From assembly GCF_028368995.1 (NCBI RefSeq), contig NZ_JAQNDL010000001.1, positions 2,258,001-2,322,000 on the forward strand: a stretch of 64,000 nt of DNA. The letters are read 5' to 3'. The DNA is from Nannocystis bainbridge. GTDB lineage: Bacteria > Myxococcota_A > Polyangia > Nannocystales > Nannocystaceae. Position 1 is the stretch's first letter. Every line of letters starts with the position of its first letter. The translations under genes and the position numbers were made by a program. The notes beneath the pieces are model-generated. The model saw nothing but the letters and a program-made list of their open reading frames with translations. It searched no databases and had not been told where the DNA came from. This document shows, piece after piece, positions 56,667 through 64,000 of this stretch.

Positions 56667-57800
56667 ATGTCCATCAAGACCACCGCCACCCTGCTCTCGC
56701 TCGCGACCCTGTCCCTGGCGGCCAGCTTCGCCTGCGACCGCGACGAGCGCTGCCAGCCCGGCCCCGGCAAGATCTGCACCTACCTCGGCTCCGGCGAGGC
56801 CGGCCTCGGCGACGACGGCCTCGATCGCGAGGACACCCACCTCTATCTCCCGCAGGACCTCACCTTCGCCGGCGACGGCCTGGCCTACGTGCTCGACTGG
56901 AACAACCACCGCATCATCACGGTCGAGCCCGACGACACCGTGAAGCAGGTGGTCGGCACCGGCGAGCTCGGCGACGCGCCCGACGGTGACGCGCTGAGGA
57001 CCAACCTCAATCACCCGACCCACCTGAGCAACTCGCCCGACGGCAAGCTCATCATCTCTGCCTGGCACAACTCGAAGATCATCGAGTTCGACCCCAAGGC
57101 CGGCACCCTGACGACGATCTGCGGCAACGGCATGCGCAGCTACGGCGGCGACGGCGGCCCGGCCAAGGACGCGATCCTCGACCTGCCGGTGGCCACCGCG
57201 TTCGACGCCGCGGGCAACATGTACATCACCGATCAGGCCAACCAGCGGATCCGCAAGGTCGGCGTCGACAAGGTCATCGACACCTTCGTCGGCACCGGCA
57301 TGGCCGGCTTCAGCGGTGACGAGGGCCCGGCCGCGGCGGCCCAGATCAAGCTGCCCGGCGGGCAGTCGGCGCCGCCGGCCGGGCGCCTGGCGATCGACGG
57401 CGCGGGCACCATCTTCCTCGCCGACTCGGGCAACAACCGGATCCGCAAGATCGACCCGAGCGGCGTCATCACCACCTACGCCGGCAACGGCGATCCGACC
57501 TTCGGCGGCGACGGTGGCCCGGCGCTGAAGGCCTCGCTGTCGCGCCCCAGCGACATCGACCTCGACCCGGCCGGCAACCTCTACATCGCCGACACCGACA
57601 ACTCCTGCGTGCGCAAGGTCGACACCAAGGGCGTCATCACCACCGTCGCCGGCCAGTGCGGCAACCCGGGCTACGGCGGCGACGGCGGCCGGGCGGCCGC
57701 GGCCCTGCTCGACCGCCCCTACGGCATCGAGCTCGAGGACAACCTCCTCTACATCGCCGACACCCACAATCACCGGATCCGCGTCGTCGGCCTCGAGTGA
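56667..57800 (+). CDS. NHL-repeat lipoprotein (paralogue)
   Basis: 377 residues. The signal peptide MSIKTTATLLSLATLSLAASFAC has lipobox A-S-F-A-C. NHL blades include LDWNNHRIITVEPDDTVKQVVGTGE, SAWHNSKIIEFDPKAG, DQANQRIRKVGVDKVID, ADSGNNRIRKIDPSGVI, ADTDNSCVRKVDTKGVI and ADTHNHRIRVVGLE, each with a preceding T-x-x-G-x-G-x-x-x-Y/F-G-G-D-G-G-P. It lies 22 bp after its paralogue, and its stop overlaps the next start as TGATG. It probably arose by tandem duplication. Confidence 0.85.
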   Translation: MSIKTTATLLSLATLSLAASFACDRDERCQPGPGKICTYLGSGEAGLGDDGLDREDTHLYLPQDLTFAGDGLAYVLDWNNHRIITVEPDDTVKQVVGTGELGDAPDGDALRTNLNHPTHLSNSPDGKLIISAWHNSKIIEFDPKAGTLTTICGNGMRSYGGDGGPAKDAILDLPVATAFDAAGNMYITDQANQRIRKVGVDKVIDTFVGTGMAGFSGDEGPAAAAQIKLPGGQSAPPAGRLAIDGAGTIFLADSGNNRIRKIDPSGVITTYAGNGDPTFGGDGGPALKASLSRPSDIDLDPAGNLYIADTDNSCVRKVDTKGVITTVAGQCGNPGYGGDGGRAAAALLDRPYGIELEDNLLYIADTHNHRIRVVGLE

Positions 57801-58924
57801 TGCCTGTCCTTCGGGACATCCTCACCTTCGGGCTCGCGTTGCTGGTCCCGGGCCTGGCCTGGGCCGGCAACGTCGGCTTGCCGCGCACGCCGGTCCAGCA
57901 CCGGGGCGAGGCCTGCCTGACCCGGGTCGACCGCAGCGTCGACCCGGTCGTCCACCTCGAGTACACCGTCCCCTCGGTCGACATCTGCCTCACCCCGGAC
58001 GAGCCGACCGACAGCCGCACCCACCAGTTCGTCGCCTTTTGCCGCGACGCCCCGCCGGAGTCGATCCCGCACTGGCTGAGCCTCGCCGACGTGCAGGCCA
58101 ACATCGACTCCGGGTACTTCGACCCCGCCGAATTGAAGCCGGGGCAGGTCGTCGAGGACACCCCGTACTTCGCCGATTGCTGGTTCCCGATCACCGGCGC
58201 CGAGGAGCGGCGACCGATCACCTGCGCCGCCGCGCGACCGGGCGTCGACTGGGACACCTCCGCGCTCGCGCCCGGCGCCTACGTCGTCGCCGGCTACACC
58301 TACGAGCCAACGCTCAACGACTGGACGCCGCGCCGCGGGGTGTTTCGCGTCCACGACGGCGACCTCGACATCGCGCCGCCGGCCGCGGCGATCTTCACCA
58401 CCGCGGTCGACGTCTGGTACGGCGATCCCGTGCGGCTGACCGCGTGTGTCGACGCGATGGCCGGCTCGACGTGGAAGCTCGAGTACGCCGAGATGCCCGA
58501 CGAACCGCGGCTCGAGCTCGACTGGCAGCCGCTGGTCCCGGTGGGGCCGGTCGAGTCGACCGAGTTCGAGGTCGAGTTCGTGCTGGACGACGTGCACGCG
58601 GACGTGCGCCTGCACGTGCGGCTGGTGGTCGAGGACCCGGAGGGGCGCACGACCATCGCCCACATGCCGACGCCGGGCACAGTGCTGATGCGCAAGCAGA
58701 CCGGAGTGACCGGCAGCGGCGGCGACGAGCCGAACGACTTCGATTTCTGCCGCGACAACCCGGCCGCAGACGACCTGCCGGACTGCGGCAAGGGCAGCGG
58801 CGACGAGTCGTCCACCCCGCCCGACGCGCCGGGCGACGGCTGCGCCTGCGATGCCTCGAGCCCGGGCGGCTCGGCGCTGGCGCTGCTCGTGCTGCTCGCG
58901 TGCGGCCGTCGGCGCCGCCGCTGA
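57800..58924 (+). CDS. Exported protein with MYXO-CTERM-like C-terminal signal
   Basis: 374 residues. The signal peptide MPVLRDILTFGLALLVPGLAWA is encoded partly by a perfect palindrome (57805-57818). The mature part has many Cys and beta-rich Ig-like spacing (VEYTVPSVDICLTPDEPT, VFRVHDGDLDIAPPAAAIFTTAVDVWYGDPVRLTACVDAMAGSTWKLEY, EFVLDDVHADVRLHVRLVVEDPEGR). The C-terminus DGCACDASSPGGSALALLVLLACGRRRRR has a Cys-rich motif, a short helix and an Arg tail, as in MYXO-CTERM sorting signals. It should be surface-anchored. It is translationally coupled (TGATG) to the NHL lipoprotein gene. Confidence 0.75.
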   Translation: MPVLRDILTFGLALLVPGLAWAGNVGLPRTPVQHRGEACLTRVDRSVDPVVHLEYTVPSVDICLTPDEPTDSRTHQFVAFCRDAPPESIPHWLSLADVQANIDSGYFDPAELKPGQVVEDTPYFADCWFPITGAEERRPITCAAARPGVDWDTSALAPGAYVVAGYTYEPTLNDWTPRRGVFRVHDGDLDIAPPAAAIFTTAVDVWYGDPVRLTACVDAMAGSTWKLEYAEMPDEPRLELDWQPLVPVGPVESTEFEVEFVLDDVHADVRLHVRLVVEDPEGRTTIAHMPTPGTVLMRKQTGVTGSGGDEPNDFDFCRDNPAADDLPDCGKGSGDESSTPPDAPGDGCACDASSPGGSALALLVLLACGRRRRR

Positions 58925-58971
58925 AGTCGCTCCCGTCTCCGCGACACGTGGGCCCGAGTTCGTCCCGAGGA

Positions 58972-59049
58972 CATGCCTATCAAGACATGTCCTCATCGAC
59001 ATGTCTTCATTAACATGGCCTTATCGACATGTCCTTATCGACATGTCCT
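58972..59049. repeat. Six-fold array of CATG with exact 14-bp period
   Basis: CATG at 58972, 58986, 59000, 59014, 59028 and 59042, all exactly 14 bp apart. Each unit is CATG plus a decamer like TCCTTATCGA. This makes five overlapping palindromes; those at 58986-59003 and 59028-59045 are perfect CATGTC-N6-GACATG. It lies between convergent genes ending at 58924 and 59093. It is the clearest array in the window. Confidence 0.9.
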
Positions 59050-59092
59050 TGGATCACGATCGCAGCTCGAGCAGCCCGACCCTCGTCACTGC

Positions 59093-59551
59093 TCAGCCGC
59101 CGAGCCCGCGCAGCGCGTCGTGAAGCCGCTCGAGCAGCAGCCCGAACGTGAACCACACCGGCGCATAGTCGAGCCGCACCAGCCCGTGGACGTGCCAGCG
59201 CGCGTAGCTGTAGTCCCACGGGCATCGGCCCGAAGCCGCGCGCAGCAGCCGGCCGAACGCGTACTCGACCGCGAAGATCGCCGTCGTCCACAGCGCCCCG
59301 CGGATCGGCCACCACCAGTCGCGGATCAGCTCGTGACACGGCTCGAAGGCCAGGCCGCCGAGCCCATACAGCGGGAACATCCACAGGTACGTATGCCCGG
59401 CCAGCTTCCACCGCTCAGGCCGCGTCATCGCCACGCGCACGCGTGGGTCGAGCGGGTCCTTGCGTGTACCGGTGACCAGCTCGTACGCGGCCGTCCACAC
59501 GATCTCCGCCGCCCAGCCGATCACCCCGTAGATCAGGAATCGCAGCAGCAC
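59093..59551 (-). CDS. CmpB/PF06541-type small membrane protein
   Basis: 152 residues from a GTG that directly follows the stop of the next gene upstream. Four hydrophobic helices are present. The signature GHTYLWMFPLYGLGGLAFEPCHELIRDWWWPIRG followed by ALWTTAIFAVEYAFGRLLRAASGRCPWDYSYARWHVHGLVRLDYAPVWFTFGLLLERL matches the PF06541 family (annotated as a putative ABC-transporter type IV or CmpB). There is no ATPase domain. The function is unknown. It is coupled to the CAP-domain lipoprotein gene. Confidence 0.8.
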   Translation of the reverse strand: MLLRFLIYGVIGWAAEIVWTAAYELVTGTRKDPLDPRVRVAMTRPERWKLAGHTYLWMFPLYGLGGLAFEPCHELIRDWWWPIRGALWTTAIFAVEYAFGRLLRAASGRCPWDYSYARWHVHGLVRLDYAPVWFTFGLLLERLHDALRGLGG

Positions 59552-61273
59552 CTAGCGCGCCGCTCCCACGGCGATGATGACGATCAGCGAGCCGACATCC
59601 TTGCCCTTGGCGACCTTGGCGATCCCGACCCCGACCGCCCCCGCGACCGCCTCGGACCACAGCTTGACGCCGTCGAGCGAGGCGAAGCTCGGCGCCAGCA
59701 CGCGGTGCGTCTCCACGCGAGCGAACTTCTGCTGCTCGACCCGCGCGTCGTACTGCTTGTTCGCGCGGCCCTCGTCGCCAGCCGCGATCCCGTCGGCGAA
59801 CCCCTGCGCCGCCTCCGACAGCCCGCGGTGCCATCCGATCGCGGCCAGGCCCTTCTGCTTGCGCAGCGCGTCGACGCGGTCGCGCAGCGCCTTTGGCATG
59901 TCGGAGGTGGGCGCGTCGGCGCCGACCTTCGAGTAGTAGTTCTGCGTCAGCAAGATCGGTCGCGGCGCGTCCTTGGCCTCGGTCTCGGGCGGAGCGATGA
60001 CGACGCCGATACCGACGTGGGTCACGTCGGTGGCGAGGATGTTGACGCGATGCCCGGGGCTCTGCATCAGCCCCTGGTGGATCGCCCACGGCCCGTAGCC
60101 GCGGGCCAAGTTCTCGCGCACCACCGCCGACTTCACGCTCGCGCGCGCGAAGCGGTCCTCGACGTCGCCGGTGGTCGGCGACGTGTGACCGACGAATCCG
60201 CTGCGCAGCATGTCCTCGCTGTGCGCCTGGGCCAGCGCCGCCGCCTGGTTGTCCCACTGCAGCAGCGGCAGCCCCTGGCGCGCGCGCGTGTCGTTGAGCG
60301 CGGCGAAGTTGGCCCGCGCGACCTCGCCGGCGTCGACGCTGGCGTCCAACCGCTCGACCTCGACGCGCAGCGCCCCCGGCGGGTCCTCGCCGCAGTACAG
60401 CGGGAAGTTGGCCACGACCTCCGGCCCGTATGTCCCTTCGGCCAGGACCTCGACCTGGTAGGCCCCGCGCCCGCGCTCGCAGGAGAACTGGCCGACGAAC
60501 TCGCCGCGCGAGATCTTGGCCGGGATCGGCGTCCACCGGCCCTGCGGGTCGAACACCTCGAACGACGGGTTCTGCCGCTTGCCGAGCAGGCGCCCGCGGA
60601 TCTCCGCGCGCCCGCCCGCCGGCAGCGCCTTGGCCATCGGCTCGATCGCCGCCCCACGCTCCGTCAGCGCCACCACCAGGCGGATCGTCCCGTCGGGCAA
60701 CGCCGTCACCCCGACGCCGAAGTACACCCCGCCGCGCGTCAGCTGGCGCACCGACTCGCGCGCCGCCTTGGCCAGCATCGCGATCGCCTCGCGGCAGCTC
60801 GGCCCGACCTGATCGCCGCACGGCGCCCCGTCGCGCGGCAGCTCGGAGATGGCCAGCCGCGGCGGCGGATCGAACAACCCGACCCACGACGTGATGCCGG
60901 TGATCAGCGCCCCCGGCACGTTGGTGCGGTCGGGCGCCGTACGGGCCAGCTCGCGCGCCGCGCGTGAAAGCCCCGGATCATGGCGCAGGCCGGCGCCGTT
61001 CATCGCCTCGACCAGCGCCGCCTCGGCCGCGATCAGCGGCTGCTCGACCGGGGTGCCGTAGCGCGGCGCCGCGGCGGTCGACAGCCGCACGTCCTCGACC
61101 GAGATGCTGATCCCGCGCACCCGCGGGGCCGAGGTCGCGCCGTCGGGCAGCACGCCGCCGGCCCCACCGCCGCCACCACCGCCGCCGCCACCCGGCGCGC
61201 CGGCGCAACCTGTCTGCACGAACATGCTCGAAAGGACAAGTCCGAACGCACATGTCTTCAAGTTCAGCATCAT
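59552..61273 (-). CDS. CAP/SCP-domain lipoprotein
   Basis: 573 residues. The signal peptide MMLNLKTCAFGLVLSSMFVQTGC has lipobox Q-T-G-C, followed by a polyglycine linker. A first domain (about 45-190) is unassigned, with EDVRLSTAAAPRYGTPVEQPL and a Cys pair. The CAP domain (about 320-450) has NFAALNDTRARQGLPLLQWDNQAAALAQAHSEDMLRSGFVGHTSP, RENLARGYGPWAIHQGLMQSPGHRVNILATDVTHVGIGV and Y-Y-S-K-V. The H/E/H/H pocket is HSEDM, GHTSP and SPGHR. A third part (about 480-573) has a hydrophobic C-terminal stretch VGSLIVIIAVGAAR. The role is unknown. Its signal peptide is made from a phased palindromic array (61209-61254). Confidence 0.85.
   Translation of the reverse strand: MMLNLKTCAFGLVLSSMFVQTGCAGAPGGGGGGGGGGAGGVLPDGATSAPRVRGISISVEDVRLSTAAAPRYGTPVEQPLIAAEAALVEAMNGAGLRHDPGLSRAARELARTAPDRTNVPGALITGITSWVGLFDPPPRLAISELPRDGAPCGDQVGPSCREAIAMLAKAARESVRQLTRGGVYFGVGVTALPDGTIRLVVALTERGAAIEPMAKALPAGGRAEIRGRLLGKRQNPSFEVFDPQGRWTPIPAKISRGEFVGQFSCERGRGAYQVEVLAEGTYGPEVVANFPLYCGEDPPGALRVEVERLDASVDAGEVARANFAALNDTRARQGLPLLQWDNQAAALAQAHSEDMLRSGFVGHTSPTTGDVEDRFARASVKSAVVRENLARGYGPWAIHQGLMQSPGHRVNILATDVTHVGIGVVIAPPETEAKDAPRPILLTQNYYSKVGADAPTSDMPKALRDRVDALRKQKGLAAIGWHRGLSEAAQGFADGIAAGDEGRANKQYDARVEQQKFARVETHRVLAPSFASLDGVKLWSEAVAGAVGVGIAKVAKGKDVGSLIVIIAVGAAR
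61209..61254. repeat. 14-bp phased array encoding a lipoprotein signal peptide
   Basis: CCTG (61209), CATG (61223), CAAG (61237) and CATG (61251) are exactly 14 bp apart. Read on the minus strand they encode K-T-C-A-F-G-L-V-L-S-S-M-F-V-Q-T-G-C, nearly the whole signal peptide of the CAP-domain lipoprotein. Confidence 0.7.
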
Positions 61274-61277
61274 CGTC

Positions 61278-62531
61278 TCACTCGAGCCGCAGCACCGCCG
61301 CGTTGTCCCAGGCGTGGAAGTCGGGGGCGCGGGTCGGGCTCAGCGACAGGCCGACGGCCCGCTTGCGCCCGACCCGCTCGAGGCGGAACGCGTTGACCCG
61401 CAGCTGCATTCCCGCGCGCGGCGGGCAGGCCAGCTCGGTCTCGGCGCACAGCTCGTCCCACGGGATCGCCACCTCGACGACGAAGCCGTGGTCGCGGTCG
61501 CGCGGCCCGTCGACCGTGCCGCTGGCCTGCACCGCCGTGCGCCAGCGCGAGTCCCAAGCCTCGTCGCCGGCGCGGTAGCGCGGGAAGCGAGCGTCGAACG
61601 TCACCCCGCGCGCCGACACCTGATACTCGAGGTAACGCCGGCCCTCGTTGGTGGCCGCGACGAACAGCTCGAACGCCTCCTGCTTGTAGAGCGGATCGTC
61701 CTGCTGCGTGTACTCGGTCCAGAGATCGTCGTCGGGCACGTCGGCGGCGGCGTAGAGAAACTCGTCGTCCCATGCGAACGCGACCCGCGTGCCGAGCCCC
61801 GGCGACAGCGACCCGAGCGGCGTCACCTGCCCCCTCGTCGTCGCAGTCGGGTCGGGCTCGCCGTCGAGCGACAGCGTCAGCGGCACGCCGGTCTGGCCGC
61901 TCCATGTCGGCTCGTCGAGCACGCCGTCGACCGTGATCGCGCTGGCGCGCACCGCCCTGACCTGCATCGGCCCGCCCACCACTCGCACCGCCCCGAGGAT
62001 CGCCACGCCATCGGCCCGCCGCGGCCCCGCGACCGCGAAGTCGCCGACGAGCTCGGCGACGATCACCGCATGGCTCGCATGCCACGGCGACGCCAGCGGC
62101 AGCTCGACCACCACGTCCTCGAGCGGCCCCGCGAGCTCGACGAAGCGATCGCGCGGATCGTCGACCTGTCCCTTCGGCACGCTCGTCTGCCCGCGCGCCT
62201 CCTGCAGCCCCGCGATCTGCGGCGCGCGCAGCCCGACCTTGAGCCGCGCGCCGGCGCCGATGCCCGTCGCAGTGAAGCGCACCGTGATCGTCTCACCCGC
62301 GCGTGGGTCGGCCGGCGAGAGCTGACGCGCGCCGATCGTGGCCCCGCCGGCGAACCGCACGTCGCCGTCGAACCGCTGCCCGCCCTGCGGGTCGACGAAC
62401 TCGGCCGCGCGCAGCACCGGTTCGACCGCAGGCTCGGCCCGCTCCGCCGGCCCGCGCGGGTCGCCGCCGCACGCCGACGCCGCGACGAGATGTCCCCAAA
62501 GACAGCTCATCGCGAGGCCGGCCCGGCGCAT
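61278..62531 (-). CDS. Lipoprotein with CBM9-like domain
   Basis: 417 residues from the Met at 62531 (MRRAGLAMSCLWGHLVAASACGG, lipobox A-S-A-C); a longer upstream frame is shadow. Residues 30-200 are unassigned, with a beta-rich DGDVRFAGGATIGARQLSP start. The C-terminal half (about 200-417) is a CBM9-like/DOMON-type sandwich: ITVDGVLDEPTWSG, FAWDDEFLYAAADVPDDDLWTEYTQQDDPLYKQEAFELFVAATNEGRRYLEYQVSARG and FVVEVAIPWDEL. It probably binds a polysaccharide at the surface. A palindrome (TGTC-N6-GACA at 62491-62504) forms the signal-peptide segment C-L-W-G-H-L. It lies 4 bp before the CAP-domain gene. Confidence 0.75.
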   Translation of the reverse strand: MRRAGLAMSCLWGHLVAASACGGDPRGPAERAEPAVEPVLRAAEFVDPQGGQRFDGDVRFAGGATIGARQLSPADPRAGETITVRFTATGIGAGARLKVGLRAPQIAGLQEARGQTSVPKGQVDDPRDRFVELAGPLEDVVVELPLASPWHASHAVIVAELVGDFAVAGPRRADGVAILGAVRVVGGPMQVRAVRASAITVDGVLDEPTWSGQTGVPLTLSLDGEPDPTATTRGQVTPLGSLSPGLGTRVAFAWDDEFLYAAADVPDDDLWTEYTQQDDPLYKQEAFELFVAATNEGRRYLEYQVSARGVTFDARFPRYRAGDEAWDSRWRTAVQASGTVDGPRDRDHGFVVEVAIPWDELCAETELACPPRAGMQLRVNAFRLERVGRKRAVGLSLSPTRAPDFHAWDNAAVLRLE

Positions 62532-62760
62532 CCGCGCTGACGAGACCACAACCGAGTCCGCCTTGGCAAGGCGAGCGGCGCGAACGCCCCGCCGCAACGC
62601 GGAGTGATTTCGCACGTCGGGCACCGTGCGCCCCGCAGGCGACAAAATCTCGCCGAACGGCCCCGGACTCCGCCGTCGCGGCACTCGGCGCAACGCCCCG
62701 GCGCGCGCGTCGCATCCCGGCCGCTCCGTCCCCGACCTTTTTTAAATGGGGCTTGATTCA

Positions 62761-62841
62761 CATGTCCCAAAGGACAGCATCGAGGCCCGGCCTCGCCCAC
62801 ATTTTTTCTCATCGCTGCGAAACATCTGTCCCCGAGGACAG
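62761..62841. repeat. Two perfect palindromes downstream of the 62918-63523 gene
   Basis: CATGTC-N6-GACAG at 62761-62777 and CTGTC-N6-GACAG at 62826-62841. A T6 run precedes the first on the plus strand (62748) and a T6 run lies between them near 62803. They sit in 62532-62917, 3' of the minus-strand lipoprotein gene. Nothing else is seen there. Confidence 0.75.
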
Positions 62842-62917
62842 CCACGCCCGCCGCCCCGTCTGTGTAGCGATGGCAACGCCTTATCACGAGCGACTCGCCC
62901 CGCGGGCTCGCTCCGCT

Positions 62918-63523
62918 TCAGCGCGTCGACAGCGAGAACTCGCGCGTGGCCGGGACGTAGCTGCCGGCCACGTCCTCGGCGAGGCGGTGCTTGGGGCTGA
63001 TGCCCGGCCACTCGCAGCGATCGGCGCGCCGCAGCGGGTACGCGTTCGCGTAGCCCAGCCAGCTCGCCACCGCCAGGCAGTCCATGTCCTCGGGGACATG
63101 TCCGCGGATCTCGACGCAGCGACCGCCGCGGAACTGCAGCTGCAACGTCGGCTCGCCCGCCGGCGTGGCCCAGCCGCCCGCGAAGCGCAGCGCACCGAGC
63201 TCTTGCTCGATCTGCTTCTGCGTGCGACCCAGCCACTGTCCCGGCGGGCGCAGCGAGCTCGCGGGTGCGCTCGGCCCCGCCGCGGCGCCTTCTGTCTGCG
63301 CGGCCCCGGCTTGGCCCGCGACCTCGTCCGAGCCAGCGGCCGGCGTCCCATCCTGCGGATCGAGCGTCGTCGCTTCCTCACTCACCCCGGGCATCTCGGC
63401 CGCGACCTGCTCCGGACCCTGCGCCGGGCCTGTCCGCGAGGACATGTCCCTAGCGCCAGCACAACTGGCGAGCCCGCCGACCACCAGCCACGCGAGCAAG
63501 CGAACCATGCCGACCTCGCTCAC
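62918..63523 (-). CDS. Lipoprotein, unknown function
   Basis: 201 residues; the start at 63523 overlaps the upstream stop by ATGA, and a Met at 63508 is an alternative. The signal peptide MVRLLAWLVVGGLASC has lipobox L-A-S-C. Residues 30-95 are a low-complexity Ala/Gly/Pro/Glu linker. The C-terminal domain (about 98-201) is compact: WLGRTQKQIEQELGALRFAGGWATPAGEPTLQLQFRGGRCVEIRG, then DCLAVASWLGYANAYPLRRADRCEWPG. Palindromes encode D-M-S-S-R-T-G (63431-63448) and H-V-P-E-D-M (63083-63100). Confidence 0.7.
   Translation of the reverse strand: MSEVGMVRLLAWLVVGGLASCAGARDMSSRTGPAQGPEQVAAEMPGVSEEATTLDPQDGTPAAGSDEVAGQAGAAQTEGAAAGPSAPASSLRPPGQWLGRTQKQIEQELGALRFAGGWATPAGEPTLQLQFRGGRCVEIRGHVPEDMDCLAVASWLGYANAYPLRRADRCEWPGISPKHRLAEDVAGSYVPATREFSLSTR
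63083..63100. repeat. In-gene palindrome CATGTC-N6-GACATG
   Basis: Perfect 6-bp-arm copy inside the lipoprotein gene at 62918-63523, read as G-H-V-P-E-D-M-D. Confidence 0.75.
63431..63458. repeat. Phased palindromic units just after a lipobox
   Basis: TGTC-N6-GACA at 63431-63444 is perfect. Reading on the minus strand, three units spaced 14 bp encode C-A-G-A-R-D-M-S-S-R-T-G-P immediately after the lipobox cysteine. Confidence 0.7.
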
Positions 63524-64000
63524 GCCAGCGCTTGCAAGCGCGCCGCCAGGGCCTGCAGCGCCTCGGGGTGAGCCGCCAGCAGCTGCGCCAGCGGTGTCTC
63601 GGCGACGCTCGCCGGCTCCGTCACCTCGCCTGCCGCTTCGCTCGCCTCACTCGCCGCTTCTGTCGCCTCGGTCGCCCCGGCCAGCGGCGCCCACGATCCT
63701 GCCACCCCGAGCAGCCCCGCCAGCGCGTCGAGCGTCGCCGGCTCGGCGCGCAGCAGCGTCGCCACGGCCAGCTCCGCGGGCGAGCGCTCGACCGCCGGCG
63801 CCCCGCTCGCCTTCGCGGCCGGCTTCGCCTCTCTCCTGGCCTTCGGGACAGGTGGAGCCGCCACCGGCGTGCTGCGGTCCCACGAAAATTCCCACGCCGG
63901 CAGCTTGTTCAGCTCGCGCGGGAACGCCAACCCCGCCTCCTTCACCAGCGTCTGCATCACCCCCGCCCCGAGCGGCCGCAGCGTCACCACCAGCTTCGGC
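63520..64000 (-). CDS. Partial protein running off the right edge, unknown function
   Basis: The frame is open to the window end, so the N-terminus is missing; a GTG at 63990 is only an internal candidate. The visible 160 residues begin PKLVVTLRPLGAGVMQTLVKEAGLAFPRELNKLPAWEFSW. A Pro/Ala/Lys linker (PPVPKARREAKPAAKASGAPAVERS) follows, then an Ala/Glu/Leu-rich end (HPEALQALAARLQALA). No family is recognised. The stop overlaps the next gene start by 4 bp. The V-P-K-A-R-R-E stretch is encoded by a degenerate palindromic element near 63840. Confidence 0.55.
   Translation of the reverse strand, partial: PKLVVTLRPLGAGVMQTLVKEAGLAFPRELNKLPAWEFSWDRSTPVAAPPVPKARREAKPAAKASGAPAVERSPAELAVATLLRAEPATLDALAGLLGVAGSWAPLAGATEATEAASEASEAAGEVTEPASVAETPLAQLLAAHPEALQALAARLQALA

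Noticed and set aside
58972..59049. Simple microsatellite by slippage
   Set aside because: The interiors of the 14-bp units differ while CATG and the step are kept, and isolated two-unit palindromes are spread elsewhere, so plain slippage is insufficient.
62745..62760. Intrinsic terminator at the T6 run
   Set aside because: On the plus strand no GC stem precedes the T-run; it stands upstream of the palindromes instead of after a hairpin.

Overview
The window is a contiguous, very high-GC bacterial chromosome segment with dense, mostly intact genes and no transposase, integrase, rRNA, tRNA or CRISPR array that I could find. It most resembles the Myxococcota, probably the Nannocystaceae side of the Polyangia. 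The reasons are: many lipoproteins with Asp/Thr/Gly/Ser-rich linkers after the lipobox, a DUF1501 cluster, a MYXO-CTERM-like tail, a sigma factor next to a Ser/Thr kinase with a beta-propeller, and a degenerate FHA/sigma-54-activator protein. The genus assignment is inference.

Layout. 0-1 kb: end of a family 2 glycosyltransferase and a methyltransferase. 1-4 kb: small exported protein, ketopantoate reductase, small membrane peptide and a GIDE-like membrane protein. 4.1-14.2 kb: a tightly overlapping minus-strand operon, read from 14.2 kb downwards. It encodes a GT4 glycosyltransferase, glucose-1-phosphate cytidylyltransferase, CDP-glucose 4,6-dehydratase, a second epimerase, a methyltransferase and a Wzx-like flippase, followed by an ECF-like sigma factor and a Ser/Thr kinase. 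14.5-19.5 kb: an isolated PP-loop (asparagine synthase-like) protein, a striking tandem repeat, two divergent aminotransferases and an omega-amidase. 19.5-24 kb: lipoproteins and an ABC1/UbiB kinase. 24-26.5 kb: an exported protein, sigma factor and membrane protein trio. 26.6-32.2 kb: SDR, groES-groEL with a CIRCE-like operator, and panB-panC. 32.5-37.3 kb: a lipoprotein, DUF1501 and CxxCH-lipoprotein operon. 37.7-45.3 kb: exported and membrane proteins of unknown role, a Crp/Fnr regulator, a HAD 5'-nucleotidase and a YjbQ protein. 46-49.6 kb: a sigma-54-promoter-driven FHA/AAA+ protein, an N-formylglutamate amidohydrolase-like protein and a membrane protein. 49.9-54.4 kb: two oligopeptide-type ABC permeases, an RNA 2',3'-cyclic phosphodiesterase and a RegB/RegA-type redox two-component pair. 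54.4-58.9 kb: three beta-propeller/NHL lipoproteins and a MYXO-CTERM-like protein. 59-64 kb: membrane and CAP-domain proteins, a CBM9-like lipoprotein and an edge-truncated gene.

The most unusual signal is a short palindromic element scattered through the whole window, in both intergenic and coding DNA. Its core is CATGTC-N6-GACATG, with the spacer usually Y-N4-R. I located at least 24 places with perfect TGTC-N6-GACA, where base composition predicts about one or fewer. The elements often run together into arrays in which CATG or a one-base variant recurs every 14 bp, so each palindrome shares a half-site with the next. Intergenic arrays sit in the 3' flanks of genes, often between convergent genes, and are missing from the divergent promoter regions. 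Inside genes the arrays repeatedly form the hydrophobic and lipobox part of signal peptides. In one frame the element reads Met-Ser-Leu-x-Ala-Cys, which is a lipobox. I know of no described family with exactly this structure. Rickettsia palindromic elements, REP/REPIN and cyanobacterial HIP1 are the nearest analogies.
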